From assembly GCA_943324725.2 (NCBI GenBank), contig CALPMR020000001.1, forward strand, positions 1 through 47,341: a stretch of 47,341 nucleotides of DNA. Reading direction: 5' to 3'. Numbering within the stretch: the stretch's first letter is position 1; every line of letters begins with the position of its first letter. Under the pieces are notes generated by a model. The model was not told where the DNA came from and made no database searches. It saw only the letters and a list, made by a program, of their open reading frames with translations. Shown in pieces: positions 46,411-47,341 of the stretch. Both the position numbers and the translations under genes were made by a program. The stretch is from Bordetella parapertussis. Lineage in GTDB: Bacteria; Cyanobacteriota; Cyanobacteriia; PCC-6307; Cyanobiaceae.

Positions 46411-46902
46411 TCAGGTTGTGAATGCACACGAAATCGTGTCACCGGTCGTTACGGTACGCAACACAGTGATGTTGGCACCTGTTGAGTCGGTGGCGCTACT
46501 TGCCGTCAGACACTTGACGCCAGCAGCTCTCGATGCCCCCCAGCTGACGACGAGGGAGCCATTACCAGTGGCAATACAGTTTTCAACGACGCCATCGCCA
46601 GCGGTTCCAGCTCGCGTTGCATTGGATTGCACTTCGCCAATATCGGTGGCGATGAACACGGCACATTCCTTAGCAAAGCCGATGGCCTCGCCAATACGGG
46701 AGCCGATCTTGGCGGCGTTGCGGGCGGCGATGAAATTGGGCAGGGCGACAGCGGTGAGAATGCCGATGATGGCAACCACAATCATCAGCTCCACCAAGGT
46801 GAAGCCTTTTTGAGCAACGTTGAGGCCCGCTTTGCGCCTGGAAAGGTGAAGCAGCAGACGGGTCTGAAAGGAAACGCGGGAGCGAGCCTGAGCTGGGGAC
46901 AT
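46411..46902 (-). CDS. Type IV pilin-like protein (copy 2)
   Basis: The 163-residue prepilin is the paralogue of copy 1. It has the same 33-residue leader length, GFTLVELMIVVAIIGILTAV at the cleavage site and +5 Glu, and the four Cys in the same places. Differences cluster in the leader (residues 9-32), in the segment after ATDIGE (VQSNATRAG instead of SQDAKYRAG) and around VVENCIATG. The membrane helix, the segment up to KECAVF and the last 35 residues are nearly unchanged. An in-frame ATG at 46989 would add 29 residues; the MSPAQ start shared by both copies is preferred. Such minor or major pilins serve adhesion, motility or DNA uptake. Confidence 0.92.
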   Translation of the reverse strand: MSPAQARSRVSFQTRLLLHLSRRKAGLNVAQKGFTLVELMIVVAIIGILTAVALPNFIAARNAAKIGSRIGEAIGFAKECAVFIATDIGEVQSNATRAGTAGDGVVENCIATGNGSLVVSWGASRAAGVKCLTASSATDSTGANITVLRTVTTGDTISCAFTT

Positions 46903-47341
46903 GGGATTCAATGCAACGGGAAGGCTGGTCCTTGAAAAGGATGCTGACAGGGACTGGGCATCCCAGCGAGAGTGAGGGGATCTGTGCATGCTCTCTGCAC
47001 TTATTTAAATCATAACGCTCCCCTACCGCAATCCATTTTAGCCTTAAAATAACTTGGCAACTTTGCCGCTGTTGTGCATCAACATCGTGCCTGCGACATG
47101 TAATCCGACTGTTAACGCCAGGCACCCATCAGCAGGCCGGATCAGCCGAGGCCGGCAATGGCAAAGTTTTGTGGCGGCTGGCTCCGTGCCGCCACCCTGC
47201 CCTTGGCTGAAAGTGCCGCTCTACGGCGGCAGATCAAAGGCCAGGCATGGGCAGCAAGCCGCTGAGGGCCTCGCTATGGATCGTTCACTCCTTTGGCATG
47301 GGACTAGATTTGAAATCTCACTTTCCTAACAGATTCCGAAC
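46903..47341. other. Upstream region of pilin copy 2, right edge of window
   Basis: The first 130 bases are AT-rich and include the candidate -10 at 47009-47014. The remainder returns to higher GC and contains no recognised gene, although the window ends here and a partial gene cannot be excluded. Confidence 0.4.
47009..47014 (-). promoter_or_regulatory. Candidate -10 box of pilin copy 2
   Basis: TATGAT on the minus strand, in an AT-rich setting (GTTATGATTTAAATAAG), gives an expected transcript start near 47002 and a leader of about 100 bases before the ATG at 46902. No good -35 box was found at the usual distance. Confidence 0.35.

Overview
The window looks like chromosomal DNA from a high-GC picocyanobacterium of the Cyanobium / freshwater-coastal Synechococcus type. 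The signs are an NdhB subunit of the cyanobacterial NDH-1 complex, a cyAbrB regulator, a caa3/aa3-type oxidase with its own heme A pathway, a Vipp1/PspA protein, a UPF0284 CobT-like protein, a GroEL gene without groES, and several GCGATCGC (HIP1) octamers (for example 9102-9109, 12526-12533 and 29359-29366). GTG and TTG starts are common and genes are tightly packed. No rRNA, tRNA, CRISPR array, insertion sequence or phage gene was recognised.

Layout. 1-3.1 kb: a truncated copy of a glycosyltransferase-9-like gene, a small secreted or membrane protein, ispD (minus), and the intact glycosyltransferase-9-like gene (plus). 3.1-7.2 kb: a TrkA-type K+ channel, fabG, a small membrane protein and groEL. 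7.2-13.9 kb (minus): the run ctaA-ctaB-ABC ATPase-ABC permease-unknown protein-nanE. 14.0-17.3 kb (plus): ctaC-ctaD-ctaE, divergent from ctaA, so heme A synthesis and the oxidase it serves sit back to back. 17.4-22.4 kb: cyAbrB, a DUF308 membrane protein, riboflavin synthase, a bifunctional-nuclease-domain protein, an aldo/keto reductase with ferredoxin motifs, and a Tat/lipoprotein-like solute-binding protein. 22.9-28.1 kb (minus): topA-lipoprotein-DUF2232-UPF0284, packed with overlapping start/stop codons. 28.2-30.6 kb (plus): ndhB and a LolD/MacB-like ATPase. 30.7-32.0 kb: an RTX repeat protein. 32.6-36.8 kb (minus): M23 peptidase, then trxA-aminotransferase-birA. 37.2-44.1 kb: vipp1/pspA, a DUF721 protein, an unknown membrane protein, a DOMON-like protein, a NahK-like sugar kinase, a TerB-like/Coq4-like protein, an outer-membrane beta-barrel and pyrF. 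44.1-47.3 kb: an AT-richer, gene-poor tract carrying two near-identical type IV pilin-like genes.

Most of the window is ordinary core genome. The parts that stand out are the pilin pair with unusually long leader peptides in an AT-rich tract, the Coq4-motif protein in an organism group that makes plastoquinone rather than ubiquinone, the half-deleted glycosyltransferase paralogue at the left edge, the RTX protein with three 135-bp repeats, and several short tandem or palindromic repeats upstream of genes. I did not find strong evidence of a wholly new defence or mobile system. All family names come from reading motifs, not from database searches.
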